From Porodaedalea pini (Eukaryota; Basidiomycota; Agaricomycetes; Hymenochaetales; Hymenochaetaceae): a stretch of DNA of 64,000 bases. Where the stretch lies: the NCBI GenBank assembly GCA_002794775.1, contig NBAY01000008.1, forward strand, positions 868,001 to 932,000, in the 5' to 3' direction. This document shows, one piece after another, positions 46,130 to 57,763 of this stretch; the first letter of the stretch is position 1, and the number at the start of each line of letters is the position of its first letter. A program made the translations under genes and the position numbers. The notes beneath the pieces were generated by a model. It searched no databases. It saw only the letters and a list, made by a program, of their open reading frames with translations, and was not told the origin of the DNA.

Positions 46130-46572
46130 TGTTAGGCGGGAGTCCGGGAGACGACTCGGACTGGGCAGGCCTCGGCTGACTGTCGTCTGGGACGCGTTAT
46201 GCTTGAGCATAGACTCAGGACACGTTTACTCAGGCTTGGTCATCACGGAGGTAAGAGGATTAATACAATATACTCTACTACAGGAGGGGGGACGCGGTCT
46301 CACCTTGGTCGTCACGGAGGTAAGAGGAAAAGCAGAACAGGTGTTCAGATGCGATTCCTCTTCCTTATATACAGTGATCACCTCGTGAGAACCAGTTGCC
46401 CCATTGTCTAGGATTACATAAAGGGAGCGGAATGGAACGAATGAAGGTCATGTGAAGGGAGTGTGGGAAATGTTTGAAGAGACGATTAAATATAATGAAA
46501 AGGAGCGGTTTTAAAAGAAAAGAAATGGTAAAAGGGAAAATAAAAGAAAAGGTAAAAGTTCGAGTCCTAACA
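46130..46572 (-). repeat. 5' LTR of chromovirus 2
   Basis: 443 bp, upstream LTR for the minus-strand element, ending at the CAGAC duplication. Confidence 0.9.
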
Positions 46573-46577
46573 CAGAC

Positions 46578-46983
46578 ATTCAAGATAACGCTGAACAAAA
46601 GTAGGGCCAACTGGTCGAAAGGTTGATCCATACTGTACCTCCAGAAGTTGGTTTGCAGCCCTCCTGATGTCATCATGTGTGAATGGGCAGCTGTGATCTG
46701 ATGAAATCTGAATGAGCTCTGTAAGCTGCTTTTCATCCTCCATTGAAAGCTTGCTTTTTGTGGCATTAAACTTCTGGATGGACTGCCTTCCAGCTGCTCT
46801 GTTCCACAAACTCCCTATTGTAACACCCTCATACATCCCAGCAATTTTTCGTAGTCCTTGTCATTGCTCTGGTGGCTTCTTTTGTTCTGCTTGATATGCC
46901 TTGATAGCTTCCACTGTGTTTTTCTCCAGCTTTTCCCTTTTCTTTCTTTTCTCAAGGGATTTAGATAGTGCATGTCTGACCAT
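46578..46983 (-). pseudogene. pogo-like transposase, N-terminal DNA-binding part
   Basis: Starts at the ATG 46,983-46,981 with a basic helical stretch, then a CENP-B/psq-type helix-turn-helix region (GVTIGSLWNRAAG, LTELIQISSDHSCPFT, NQLLEV, GPTFVQRYLEC). One in-frame TAG near 46,862. The reading frame continues exactly at 29,668 after removing the Ty3 element. Confidence 0.75.
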
Positions 46984-47442
46984 AGATGCTGAGCTGAGTA
47001 GAATAGAGGAGAGGCAAGTGATGTGAGCTTGGAAAAAATTGGCATCCTTAGTGAAATGTAGCGAGACGAAGGTTTGGTGGGATTATGTCAGCAGGTCAAT
47101 CATCTTGCTTGTCATGCTTTTTGAGGCTGTCTGATTGTTTGCCCTTTATAAAATGCAAAACTTTCTTTCACACCCTAAAAAAACATAGAATAGGCACCTG
47201 AGATAGCACATACTCATTCTGTAAAGTTTTAAGACAAATTGAGAAGTGAAAAATAATACAGAAAAATTTGCACACAACTGATCAAGCAAATTCTGTCTGA
47301 TTTTCACAGTGTTTGATTTCTTTGATTTTACACACTCGTCCAATTTGTCTGAAATTCCAGGATAATATACCAGTAGAACATACAAATCTATCCTATTTTT
47401 TTCAGAAAGCAAAACAATGAATTGGGGAAGAAGAAAAAGCAA

Positions 47443-47496
47443 GGTGTTCAAAGGACTGGTGGTGTTCAAAGGACTGGTGGTGTTCAAAGGACTGGT
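47443..47496. repeat. three tandem 18-bp repeats at the pogo right end
   Basis: GGTGTTCAAAGGACTGGT three times head to tail (47,443, 47,461, 47,479). The last copy is part of the terminal inverted repeat. Only one copy exists at the left end. Confidence 0.85.
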
Positions 47497-47507
47497 TTTT
47501 GACTGTA

Positions 47508-48296
47508 CCTATTTGATTGTCTTCAAATGCCTTACCTCATTTCTCAGATCCTCTGGCAAGTCGTTCTCAACCTCTTATGCGCTTCCATTTTGAAGTGCTA
47601 AAGCTCGCTCTTGATACACTGATGGTCGAGGATGAAGCTGATCGATGTGGCTGAGAATAGTCTGTGCTACTGCATTTGTTCCTAGCTGCAAGATGAGCTG
47701 TATGGACAGTTTGAGCAGTTTGGTGACTATTCCCAAATCAGCAGTGACTAAGCGCATACATTCAAATTTTCGATCTCCGACTCAATGGCTGCAGCATGCA
47801 CATCAAGGTCGCTCTTGATCTTCTCTTTGTTAGAGACACGTCCTTTGAAGTTCTTCTTCCTTGCTGGCTTCAGACCTTCATGGATCAAGGGTAGAACCCT
47901 TTGAAGTCGCAAATGAGAAAAGTAATTTAGTAGGTGACAGGGCTTACAGCTCGAATTCCTGCATCTTCTCAGTCAGCCTCTGCGAAACATTTTCATTTCC
48001 GTCATTGAAATGTTCTCGAAATAGGAGCAGGAAGTCAATGACCCGCTTGATCAGCTTGATGCGTACTTCTTCTTACTCGTCCACTTTCTGCACTGTCTTC
48101 AGCATATGATGATTAGGGTAAGCCTGAAGAGCAGCAGCACCTTGATCGTATCCAGTATCTGATGGACAATCTCCACAGCTACTTTTGTCAGTATGAAACT
48201 AAGAGCTTCAGACACATTCTTCGTCAGTCTAGCGACTGTACTTGCGGAACCGATGACAGTCGTCCGAGACATTCGCGCTTGAAAGATTTTCCTCAT
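47508..48296 (-). pseudogene. array gene copy C, 5' half (exons 1-4)
   Basis: Exons 48141-48296 (156 nt), 47948-48087 (140), 47760-47898 (139) and 47536-47697 (162) match copies 0, A and B. Intron 4 runs into the pogo TA at 47,506. In-frame TAA codons in exon 2 (near 48,074) and exon 4 (47,577-47,575) kill it. Its upstream TATA element is also mutated. Confidence 0.78.
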
Positions 48297-49457
48297 GTCG
48301 ACATTATGATACTGCAAACTGAGCTCGAGACTCTGATAGTGCTGGGTAAGTTGGCAGGAGAGCGCGAGTAGAAGAGGCTGGCATCTTTTAGGATAGCAAG
48401 CTTGATCTTCGATTTCCAAACGCAGTATATGGGCTATGCATCGTGCATATGCGCTACAGCCCACAGCCCGACCTTGATCACGCCTGTGCTGAAAGCGTCT
48501 AAAGCATGATGGACCAGAGGCATGAGGACACAGCAATTTTAGTGCAAATATACGTCTTTTTGCCTTCGGCAGACATTGTCTGGGGACTTTATACATACTG
48601 TACTTGCAGGTGCATGCAGTCATTCATCCCCTTCAGAACAGTATAGAGATGTAGTATAAAGATCTATACATCTGACTGTATGTTCGAAGTCAGGTCCGAG
48701 CATAATGTCTCCAAAGCTATGCACGATGTTCGAAACATAATAATGATGTGTTGAAGAAAGACTTCCATAGCTGCACTGGGAGCACAGCAGTACTAGTACT
48801 ATGTAGTGCCACTACTATTATTCTCAGAGAACACTGTAAAAGAAAAATTTGCCAAATATTTTCCCGCTGGATTGTGTTTCGACATTCCATGCATTTAGTC
48901 GGGTATTTTACCTGGATATTTATATATAGATTTTTCGACGTGTTCGACTGAAGGATGAAGATATTGGGCTCGAGAAAGCGGCCAAAAGACAATATTAACA
49001 TTAACACCAACGACCAGGGAAGGAAAGGAAAGTAATGCTTGAAGGATAGCTTGAGAGTTCGGAGGTGCTTGTTTGGTTTCAACGTTCGCCGGAGGGTTAC
49101 TTGTTTGTTGAGAAAAGCTTCATCGTATTTGAATGCCCCACTCTTTCGTCGAGACATGTCATTCAAGCTGATCGTAGATGAGCGTCTTGGTTTGAAAACT
49201 TGCAGTGAGTCAGAATTCTTTAATACAGCATCGTGTGACAAGAAGCAAGAGACGACATGAACGCCTCGGTTCGAGCGAATGCCTGAGAGACAGATATCTA
49301 AGACGAGGTGACGTAAAAACAACATGTGATAAGGCAATAAGATAAGCAAAGAAAACGAAGATCGAGTAAGACACAGATTCAGCACGGAAAAAACAAAAAC
49401 AAAGCAAACAAAGCATAATGAAAGAATCTTCACGCCTCAGCTTGACGTAACCCCTCC
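48297..49457. other. end of the tandem array and 3' flank of the GATA gene
   Basis: Homology to other unit upstream regions stops near 48,790. The rest is unique A/T-rich sequence. The minus-strand open stretch 48,717-49,433 has no coding character and is probably 3' untranslated. Confidence 0.4.
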
Positions 49458-52400
49458 CTAATCCTCGACTTTCATTGTTGCATCCACGGCGTCCATAATA
49501 TCTGCATCCGCGTCTGCCTCAGCTTCGGCATCAGCATCTGCGATGCCCGACCCATCCGCGTCCGCATCCGCATCGAGCTCGACATCCGCATCTGCATCAT
49601 CCTCGAGCTCATCCTGTTCGCCGTGTGTTTGCCGTGCATAAGAATGCGCATATCCGGACGCCGCAGGCGTGCGGTCCCGATTGGGGTCCATGCGCGCCCC
49701 AGCAGATAACGAAGGCGCATTTCCATTCGCTGCTTCCGCAGCTTCCGCATCGCCCTCATCCTCCAGTAGATCATCTTCGCCCTCCGCGCTCGACGCACGG
49801 CTCGCTCGCCCACCGCCATTCACGGCTCGGTGGCCCGCAGGCGGGGCAAGGCGTGCATTCGAGCTCACGGGCCCGTCATACTGCTCTCGCGAGGAGATGG
49901 AGGTAATGTACGGCGGAGTCGGAGCACGTCGCGACTGAGGCTGACATTGCGAATGGGGCGATGGATGGTGTGCCTGGCTGGCCAAAGAAGGATGCCGAGC
50001 GGACGCAGAAGCGGCGGGCACGGACGCGTGATATGAGGCAGGTGAGCGGCTACGATCTTTTGGATGCCGCTCCGTCTCGACAATGAGCGTGTCCGTCCGT
50101 GCCGGCGCGCGAGCACGGCTGGCAGGCTGAGATTGAGTATAAGGCTGCGAATAGGACTGTGAATGAGCCGAGGGAAGAGACGAGTGCGATGCTTTCTGCG
50201 TTTGACTTTGGTTGGCGCGAAGCGAGCCCGAACCTGGAGCAGCAGCGTCGAGCGTCCCGCGCCTCTCTACGCGCTTCATCTTCTTGCGACACCTAGATTA
50301 TTTTTTTTTGGAGTGATCAGAATCGATTTTTTTGAAAGATAATAGAAAATAAATTAACGCCAAGGTGTCAACTCACCGATCACAAACGGTCCCAGGACCT
50401 TGTGGACCAGGTCCCCATTTCTCCACGCACTTCCCTTCTTTGTAGCGTCCAGGCAAGCCGCACTGTCGACACGTCCGCAAGCCCGGGAAGCGTACTGCAG
50501 GATCCATCGATGCCGACGCGGACAAGTCACCGCCCACGCTGACGATAGCACCACTTGGGCCAAGTGTCATGAGCTGCGAAGCGGGGACCGAAGGCTTTCT
50601 GCCGACGCCGTTCGCGGCGGCAGTGTGCACAGAAGATGTTCTTGCTATGGAGTGAGCAGTGGGTGGAGGAGCAGGCGTAGTGTATGGAGGGGATGCGCCG
50701 TTGACTGACGACGAGATAGTACCATAGTTATGGTTCTGATTCTGATTCTGACGCACCCCGAATGCGAAGGCAGATTGTTCAGAGGGAGATGGTCGCCCGC
50801 GTTCGCGGTCAGTCGCAGTCTCTAGCAGCATCTCATCGAGACTCAAGCTGCTCTTGCTCCCCAGCGAGCTCCGGCTCGCACTCCTCCGCCCTCTTTCGCC
50901 AGTATGCAGCGCACCCTGCGACTGTGCCTGCACTTGGGACTGCGGATGGCGGACATACGACTCGCGCTCCCTTCCACGGCGCTCGCGTGCCTTCGCATCT
51001 CGCACAAGCTCTCGGGCGTCGACACGTCCGAGGCCTATATTAGCGCCTTCTCTCTCCCTGCCAGCATACTCACGCTCACGCTCGTCATACACCGGGTGAC
51101 GGGACCCTGATGAAGGCGGAGGAGCGTATGAAGGGAGACCTTCCCTATGGAAGCTCTGACCAGGGGCAGGCGGGGCCGGGTACTGAACAGAAAGGGGGCG
51201 GTCATAGATCGTCGACGGCGGCGAGAGACCCGGACCGAAAGAAGGGTTGGACGTCGGATGCGCGGACAGTGGCTGAGCAGATGTGGGTCCGGACTGATAA
51301 AGGCTCGGATGACGGGAGGGAGTGCGACGGACGTATGGTGAATGTGCGTCAGCACCCGCCATATCCACGTCCATCTCCCGACCGACAGGACCGAGGCGCC
51401 GTCTCTTCTGTTCATCGTATCCAGCCTCATCCGTACGGCTACGGTGGCTATGAGTGCGCTTTGACGGTACATTGATGCTCATCGAACCAAGTCCCGAAGC
51501 GGAAGGTGGAGGAGGGAGGGGAAGAGAGTCGAAGACACTGCTTTGCCGAGGGCTGTGAACTGGGACATAGGTAGAGTGCAACGGCAAAGGACGCGCAAAG
51601 CGCGATGATTGAGCAGAGATGTGGGTTGTCGGGAGGTGGGTGCCGGGCCCAAGCAGTTGACTTGCTGGTAGCAGAGAGGGAAGCGGTGCAGGGACTCCCG
51701 GTAAATTTAGTCTCAGTTCGTCGCGCGGCGAACTTGTGGATAAAGCAGGAGAAGGATGAGGAGTAAGAGACACGAGGAGACGGGAGTAGACGCCTCGTGC
51801 GTCGGAGGCCCGAAGGGCGCAGGCAGCCTCGTAGCGCTCGAGCTCTGCGAAGCTCGACAAAAGTGAGGCAAGGGCGTGTAAAGCATCGTCGCGAGCGCTG
51901 GAAAAGGGAAATCGGATTCAATCAACTGCCACCATATTGACTATGTAAGAAAAGAAAAAGAAGAATTACACACCGTTCTGCCTGCTCTGTGCGCGCTTCG
52001 GCATCTACGACCGCCTTTGCCGCGCTTTCTTGCAGGCGGCCATCAACATTTCTCGACTCGGCACCTGTATTCACGGAGTCTGGCGATGCAGGAGCCTGTA
52101 GTGCGGAAAGGAGGCGCTCGGCGCGCGCAGCTCGCTTCTTTTCTAAAGCGAGCTCACGCCGAAGCGCATCGGTATCAGCAAGAGCCGAAGAAAGGAGCAG
52201 TGCGAGTTGCGCGGGAGCTTGTTCAGAGATAGTGTTCCTGTTATTTGGGGTTGCGGTCGTTGATCTGGAAGTCGAAAACGGCTGAGCTAAAGGTGGAGTT
52301 ACGACTGGCTCGGGGGGAGATGCCGTTGCGGGGGGTGCGGTCTCTGGCAATTTCACGGGCGCTGGCGAGGCCAGCTTGTGGACTTCGGCGGTCTTCGACT

Positions 52401-52626
52401 GCATCCGTGGTGTCGGAGACTCCCTCATAATTCTTGGAGGGCTCTGGTGCAGGGGAGCTTGGTGCACGGGGGAGGGACCGCGCACGGGAGTCTTTGAGCT
52501 CGCAATGGGCGGGCTCTCCGTCGACCTTTTAATCAGTGGACTAGTGCTGCTCCCGAGCGACAGCATGGAAGCATGCTGTGATGGCGGCGGCGGCGGTGGC
52601 GGAGCGAGTGCAGCAGTCGCAGACAT
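49458..52626 (-). CDS. GATA-type zinc-finger protein (probable transcription factor)
   Basis: Three exons: 51974-52626, 50377-51897, 49458-50292; introns GTGTGT..CAG and GTGAGT..TAG; total 3,009 nt, 1,002 residues, phases consistent. The start is the ATG at 52,626, followed by a Pro/Ser-rich stretch. A coiled-coil-like helix (about residues 150-245; LRRELALEKKRAARAERLL and on) precedes a long disordered Ser/Pro region.

The zinc finger (CRQCGLPGRYKEGKC, then CDRCRKKMKR) spans the second intron at about residues 685-730. The tail is strongly acidic (Asp/Ala repeats). It probably binds DNA in the nucleus; target genes are unknown. Confidence 0.75.
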
Positions 52627-54043
52627 TGCAGCGGTATGCGAGTGGGAAGGGAGGAGGGGGGGAGGAAGAGGGAGCGAGAGTGGGAGTGAAGGAGCAGGTT
52701 CGAGAAGGGGGGCGTGTGATGGGCCTGGTGTGTTATAAGTAGCCTGGCGGAACGATGGTCGCGCGCGCCGTCCGGGGGGCGGCTTCCGGCGTCCGCAGTA
52801 GCGCTTGAACTCTAATCGGCGAAGACGCGGCACCGCGACGCTTTCCGCATTGGGAAATCTGTGCGGCACGCCGCCCGAGGTCTCGGCCCTCGGGGGCGCG
52901 GTCCAACGCGCTCCGCAGCAGCCACGGCCGCCGTGAGACGGCGCGAAGCCGGACATGTGCCTTACCTCATCTCCGATTCGCGCTCCGCCGTTGCCCCCGC
53001 CGCCGTCGTGCTCGATGTCGAGCAGGCTTTGAAGAGGCGAGGCGACAAGGACGGCGCCAACAGCACTGCTGCCGTCACAGAATAGAACTGGAGCATCGCC
53101 CGCAGTTGCTAGCGCGCCGGCGAGAGTGCGAGACAGGCGGCCGCGGGCCTGATGGCGCCAGCGCAGCGCAGAATTGTCCCTTTTCGCTTGTCCGAACCAG
53201 AAAGGCAAGAAAGTCCGGGCTCGAAGGCGTCGAATCGCATCATGCCGTTGCAACGTTGAGGCACAGCATGGCCCCAGCCACAAAGCGGTGCTTGTGTGAC
53301 GATTGGACTGTTCTCCGAGTCGGAAGGCGGGGGTCGTCGCGACTCGGAGGCCATGGGTAGATCGTTGTCAGCGGAGGTGAGGATGACAACACGTTCGTCG
53401 GCCAAACGGAAGCAAACATGGCTGGAGGCTGGGATTGCTCTGCTCTGCTCTCCGCCCAGTCATTCATTCATGCAGAAGATCGGTACAACACCAGTACCGA
53501 GGTTCTTCGCAAATTTTTTGTCTCCATTGAATGCACCGGCACCGCGGTCAGGCGTTGTGAGGCGGGCCGGGCATGCGCTGTTAATGCCACCACGACGTTG
53601 TCAGCAGCATCGCGTCCGCCCCAGGGTCCTCCGACTTCTCATCTGTCTTGGTAGTCTTCTGGCCTTCGGAGAGGACTCGAGGTAGACCGCTGCGAGCCCA
53701 CTTCACAGCGCGCCTCTGCAACGCGTAGACCGTGTTTAAAAGCATCAATGGCAGATGAGATGCCTTAAGCCTTGGAGGACTCGCTCTTTTCAGTAGTCGA
53801 CCCAAGGTCAGCCCTGGTCACGAGCAACAGTAAAGTCTAGATAGCACTCAAACGCCGCCGAGATTCGTCTTGAAGATGTTCAGGTCAGGGGTTGTGTTTG
53901 TAGACAAGTAGAGTTCAGGGCAAACCTAATTCAGAGACGCGTCTCGTTTGACGCCGCGCGCGCGTTAGAGCGTCTCTCCTTGACCTTTCAACTTCAGCCG
54001 CGACCTCAGCGCGTGTGACTCACAACACCACGACGTCCGGCGT
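52627..54043. other. divergent promoter region between the GATA and WD40 genes
   Basis: About 1.4 kb, G/C-rich near 52,740-53,100. Open stretches on both strands look compositional. No gene is supported. Confidence 0.4.
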
Positions 54044-57000
54044 ATGCAGCACGCGTCAGCAGGACAAAAGGAGGAGCCCATCGACGTCGACGACCTATTC
54101 GATGGCGTGGAAGAAGTCAAAGTGACGCGTCCTGCACCAGCGCGGCCGAGACGCGCGGTAGGAGGATAGCGCCTGCGGGCTCAAGTTCGCAGCAGCCGAT
54201 TGTTCTCGACAGCGACGAAGAAGATAGTATCGTCGTGCTGAACCGAGGCTTGGGAGGCTCGAGTGCGAGCACAAGCACGGCGGGAAATGTGCGTGCGGTT
54301 GGACAGACGCCGGCTGGTCCGTCAAGGCAAGTAAAGTAACTCAATTCTCCCTACTTGCGGGAGCCAACTCTGCTTTCTAGGGATCCTCAACATCAACAGA
54401 ACAGACAGTTGTCTGCGCAAAGTACAGGAGGGGGAGTACTGGCGCCAACAGCCAATCTACGGCTCCTCGGACTCGCGACGCCCGCTCCTAGTCCTTCCCC
54501 TCCAAAAGTTCTAGCGCCCGCTCATAGCACATTTTTAGGCACATCAGTACAACAACATTCCCAATTCTCTGCTCCCGGGCCTTCGAACATAATTGTGCTT
54601 GAGGTATAGAAATGAACATTATATGTATTTATCAACCGAAATACTGAACCGCCTTTACAGGATCCAGGAGTGAAAATGGACATAGACTCGGATGAGCTTG
54701 CGCTCCCCCTATATCCAGTAGCTAAGCTGGAGGACGGTTACAGCTCCTCGGAGGACTTCTGGGAGAGGGGTGATGACATGGATATGAATGCAGATGAAGA
54801 TTTGAACGACTTCGTGAACATGGAAACCGCGTTCGAGGAGGTTGGAAGGATGCCCGGATCGCATGGGTCATCACCTCCCCCTCGAACACTGGTGAAGAGC
54901 CGCGCTATGCCAAAAGCTGAAACATCGGCACTACTCATTCAGCCGGAAGGCCGACCTGGGAAAACGAAGCCGTTACGCATATGGGATATATACGGTATTG
55001 GATACGTGGGCCCTGTTCTAGCTTTACCTCTTTTCATGCATTAGGTCTAACAAATCTCCAGCCTACGAGCCTTTATACGCCTTTGAATGTCGATTATCGT
55101 CAGCTGAGGCAAAGGAACGGGCTTTTGTCCAGGAACTCGTCGCCGACGTCACGAAACGCGTTCAACTGCTGGCTCAACGTCCCTTCTCTACGGCTGAGCT
55201 CTCCTCAATTTAAAAAGACCTCCGGCTGTGCGAGCCTCTAACCATCGTCTAAACAATTGGTTATTAATGAATGGCCATCTTTCACAGCGGTCAATAAAAT
55301 CGCGCAATCCCATGAATTCATTGCTGTAGCGAGTCCGACGAAGGGTGGCGGAACAGATCCGGATATGAGCTCTGGAACGCGTGAGTCTGTTGCTGTTGAT
55401 CATGTGAGACAATTGCTGATGAAAGCCTCTCTTCTCAGCTGGAGTAGACCCGTACAATCGGGACGGCAACCTGGTCGTTTGGAGGGGCCAGAAAAGTGTG
55501 CATCTCTACTTTCCTTTCTAGTCGATAGCTTAATGGGCATACAAAGATATTCTCTTGGACGGGCATAGTAGGAGCTGGCCTGGAGAGGATCGAACCTTGC
55601 AACGTGAGGGATGTCCTCGCGAACATGTATGAGATTTGTGTTGATGGCTTTCTCTTCAGGGTGCTCGAAATACTACACGGTCAATGATGTGGCATTTGAC
55701 CCGCTCAGGTATGAATACTTCGAGCCCCTTTTCTGCAGAGTCTGAAAGCATAGTTCACAAGGCCGAATCGACTCGTTTCTTCTGGAAATGACCTCGCCGT
55801 GCGCGTAGTGGATCTAGAGATATGTGGAGATACCTTCTCACCCAGGAGTACTCTTACATGTGCGCTTTTCCAAAGCCTGAATTTTCAACCATCAGCTTAA
55901 TCATCCTTAGTTAATTATCCTCGTGCGCCGTACGATGTTGCGTACAAGCCGAACTCATCAATGTTCGCTGTGAGCTGCTTGGACGGGTAAGTCATATTCA
56001 AAGCAGATGAGATCTGAAGCATTTCAACAATGCCTTTCCCCAGGAATATTCACGTACATACGGACAACGATCGGTTTACTTTGGAAGTCTCTAACAGGAG
56101 TGATTCTAGGCCAGGGACGTTCATATGGGGAGCCAGCTCGGACAACGGTGCTCTCAATAATATGCTCTTTACTTCGTCGGAGTCCGAGAAGGACGACGTG
56201 TGCAGACACATCGCATTTGACGTGTCTAGCCAATGCGCCGAATACGAGCTGGACATCAATGATTCAGGCGACGCGATGGCTCTGGATCCACAAGGTGCGC
56301 AATCATGCTGCTTCACGTATTTCCTAATGTCCTGCTCACCGCATTGTATCTCCTTAGGCAGAACCCTAGCGCTTATCACCAGCACCGGTGCAAATGACGC
56401 ACACGCCTTGTCGCTCTTCGACGTCGCGCACAGCGACGGCGAGCGCTGTGCGGGGACGCGCCTGCACGAGCTACATCCGCACGCGAACCGCACGCACAGG
56501 GATCCGCTCGAGGTGACGCACGCGGCGTTCTCGCCGGACGGAATCCACCTCGCGCTGGCGCGCACGGACAACGCGACGCACGTGTACGACGTGCGGTTTC
56601 TGGGCGCGCGGCCGTGGGCGAAGCTCGTGCATCCGCTCCCGTGGCGGCCCCGGGACGCGGAGTACGGCGTGACGGGCCTGCGCTGGGTCGAGGGGGCTTC
56701 GCGGGGGAGTCTTGGGCTCCTGACGGGCGCTGCGGATGGTGATTGATTCTTTCTTTCTTTCTTGCCGATGGTTTCGCTTTTGGGGGGTTACTGACTGGGT
56801 TGCGATGATGTGTGTTTTTGTAGGCTGCGTCCGTCTGTGGGATGTCATGCGCGCGCCGACGCACGAGGAGGAAAGTATGGTCGTCGCCGAGGTGGATCAC
56901 GACGTTGCGTGCTTTTCCGTCGGTGATCCATCCAAGAACGAACGGAGGCTCGTCGTGTGCGTGTCCTCGACTATTATTTTATAATGATTTCTGGCACTGA

Positions 57001-57061
57001 CTTTCCACGTCGTGTCCGTCTCAGCGGAGATTGCGGAGGCGAAGTCTACATTTTTGATTAA
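54044..57061 (+). CDS. WD40-repeat protein with acidic/Ser-rich N-terminus
   Basis: Fourteen exons: 54044-54326, 54381-54603, 54661-54994, 55062-55227, 55288-55380, 55439-55495, 55547-55603, 55660-55708, 55762-55859, 55911-55986, 56044-56294, 56358-56738, 56824-56956, 57025-57061. All phases agree except for a missing base in exon 1 (54,100-54,165) and an extra base in exon 4 (TTTAAAAAG at 55,209-55,217). With those allowed, 745 residues.

WD-type units include VNDVAFDPL / SSGNDLAVRVVDLE, YDVAYKPNSSMFAVSCLDGNIHVH, HAAFSPDGIHLALARTDNATH and a GCVRLWDVM unit. Intron 1 is probably GC-AG. Probably a scaffold; partner unknown. Confidence 0.75.
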
Positions 57062-57098
57062 GAAAATGCGAACATGACATCGGAGAGGTGGAAAAGAG

Positions 57099-57763
57099 TT
57101 GTCCTATTTAGTAATAGGTATATACCCGTTTATTATTTATCGTGTTTCCCCCCTCATCTTTTTTATCGTCTTGATTGTTGTATTGCTTTCTCTCGCTCTG
57201 TGTACTCTTACCCCCCTTTTCTGTATCTCGCTCTCATGCTTGCTATGCGTTTTCACTGTTTACTGCGCTGTAACGACTAGCGACCTCACTCACCCGAAAC
57301 GCTGCGTCCTGCATCGAAAGAGTGAAGCACGCACTACAGTTGAAAGTACCACTACTAAACATCCATTGTCACAGGAGTCGCTCTTTACTTTCACAGAAAA
57401 AAATGCCGTGAGCCCAAGCCCAAAACATCCTCCAACAATATTAATCAAGCCATTTCCAAGGCTCCCTTTTTCAGAGTTAGGAGATCCTAGATCCTACACC
57501 TCTGAATCGTTGCAACGTCTCCTTGACGACAGATTCTGTGACACTCTCTTCGCCATGATCGAGTCCGACGTCCGCGCTCCCATTAATATTGTAAAATTAA
57601 TACTTTCGTTCTTTTCCTTTTTTAGCGCTGCACGTCCCGAGTCATCGAAACCGTGTGCCGCCTACATGGCGGTGTACTTGTGTACGCTGCTTCCCGTACT
57701 TACATTCCTTGGACCAAAAAATACTTCCGAAGCGCAAAAGGTTTCCGGAGATGGGGGCGGTAG
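57099..57763 (+). CDS. possible small gene of unknown function
   Basis: An open frame (57,099-57,590) followed by a 35-nt GTAAAA..TTTTAG interval and a second open piece (57,626-57,763). Together they read VIETVCRLHGGVLVYAASRT and a basic end (FRRWGR). The first third is hydrophobic and may be untranslated; no good in-frame ATG lies nearer the second part. The 35-nt intron is unusually short. I cannot assign a family; it could be 3' flank of the WD40 gene. Confidence 0.25.

Larger units (their letters stand above)
40298..46572 (-). mobile_element. Ty3 chromovirus (element 2), related to element 1, inactivated
   Basis: 443-bp LTRs (40,298-40,740 and 46,130-46,572), TG..CA, flanked by CAGAC (40,293-40,297 and 46,573-46,577). 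The target is the very end of the element 3 LTR plus its flank. The LTRs differ at about 7 positions, so it is older than element 1. Gag is intact; Pol has two TGA stops. Same self-priming and slippery site as element 1, but the LTR is longer and diverged. Confidence 0.92.
27587..47505 (-). mobile_element. pogo/Fot1-like DNA transposon containing nested retroelements
   Basis: Terminal inverted repeats of about 27 bp start CAGTCAAAA at 27,587 and end at 47,505, with 3 mismatches. The flanking TA (27,585-27,586 and 47,506-47,507) is the pogo/Tc1-family target. Between them lies one minus-strand transposase gene (46,578-46,983 and 27,811-29,668), split by a Ty3 element. Without the nested parts it is about 3.0 kb. 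In-frame stops show it is dead. It is inserted in intron 4 of array gene copy C. Confidence 0.85.

Noticed and set aside
48717..49433. 238-residue minus-strand open frame downstream of the GATA gene
   Set aside because: Phe/Leu/Ser-rich, no motif, partly overlaps array homology; probably untranslated sequence.
51922..53283. Extended N-terminus of the GATA protein to 53,283
   Set aside because: Upstream residues are Arg/Ala/Gly-rich and compositional; the ATG at 52,626 begins a more protein-like stretch. Not certain.
55626..55659. 33-nt intron and frameshift in the WD40 gene
   Set aside because: A 56-nt intron starting GTGAGG at 55,604 fits phase exactly; no frameshift is needed there.
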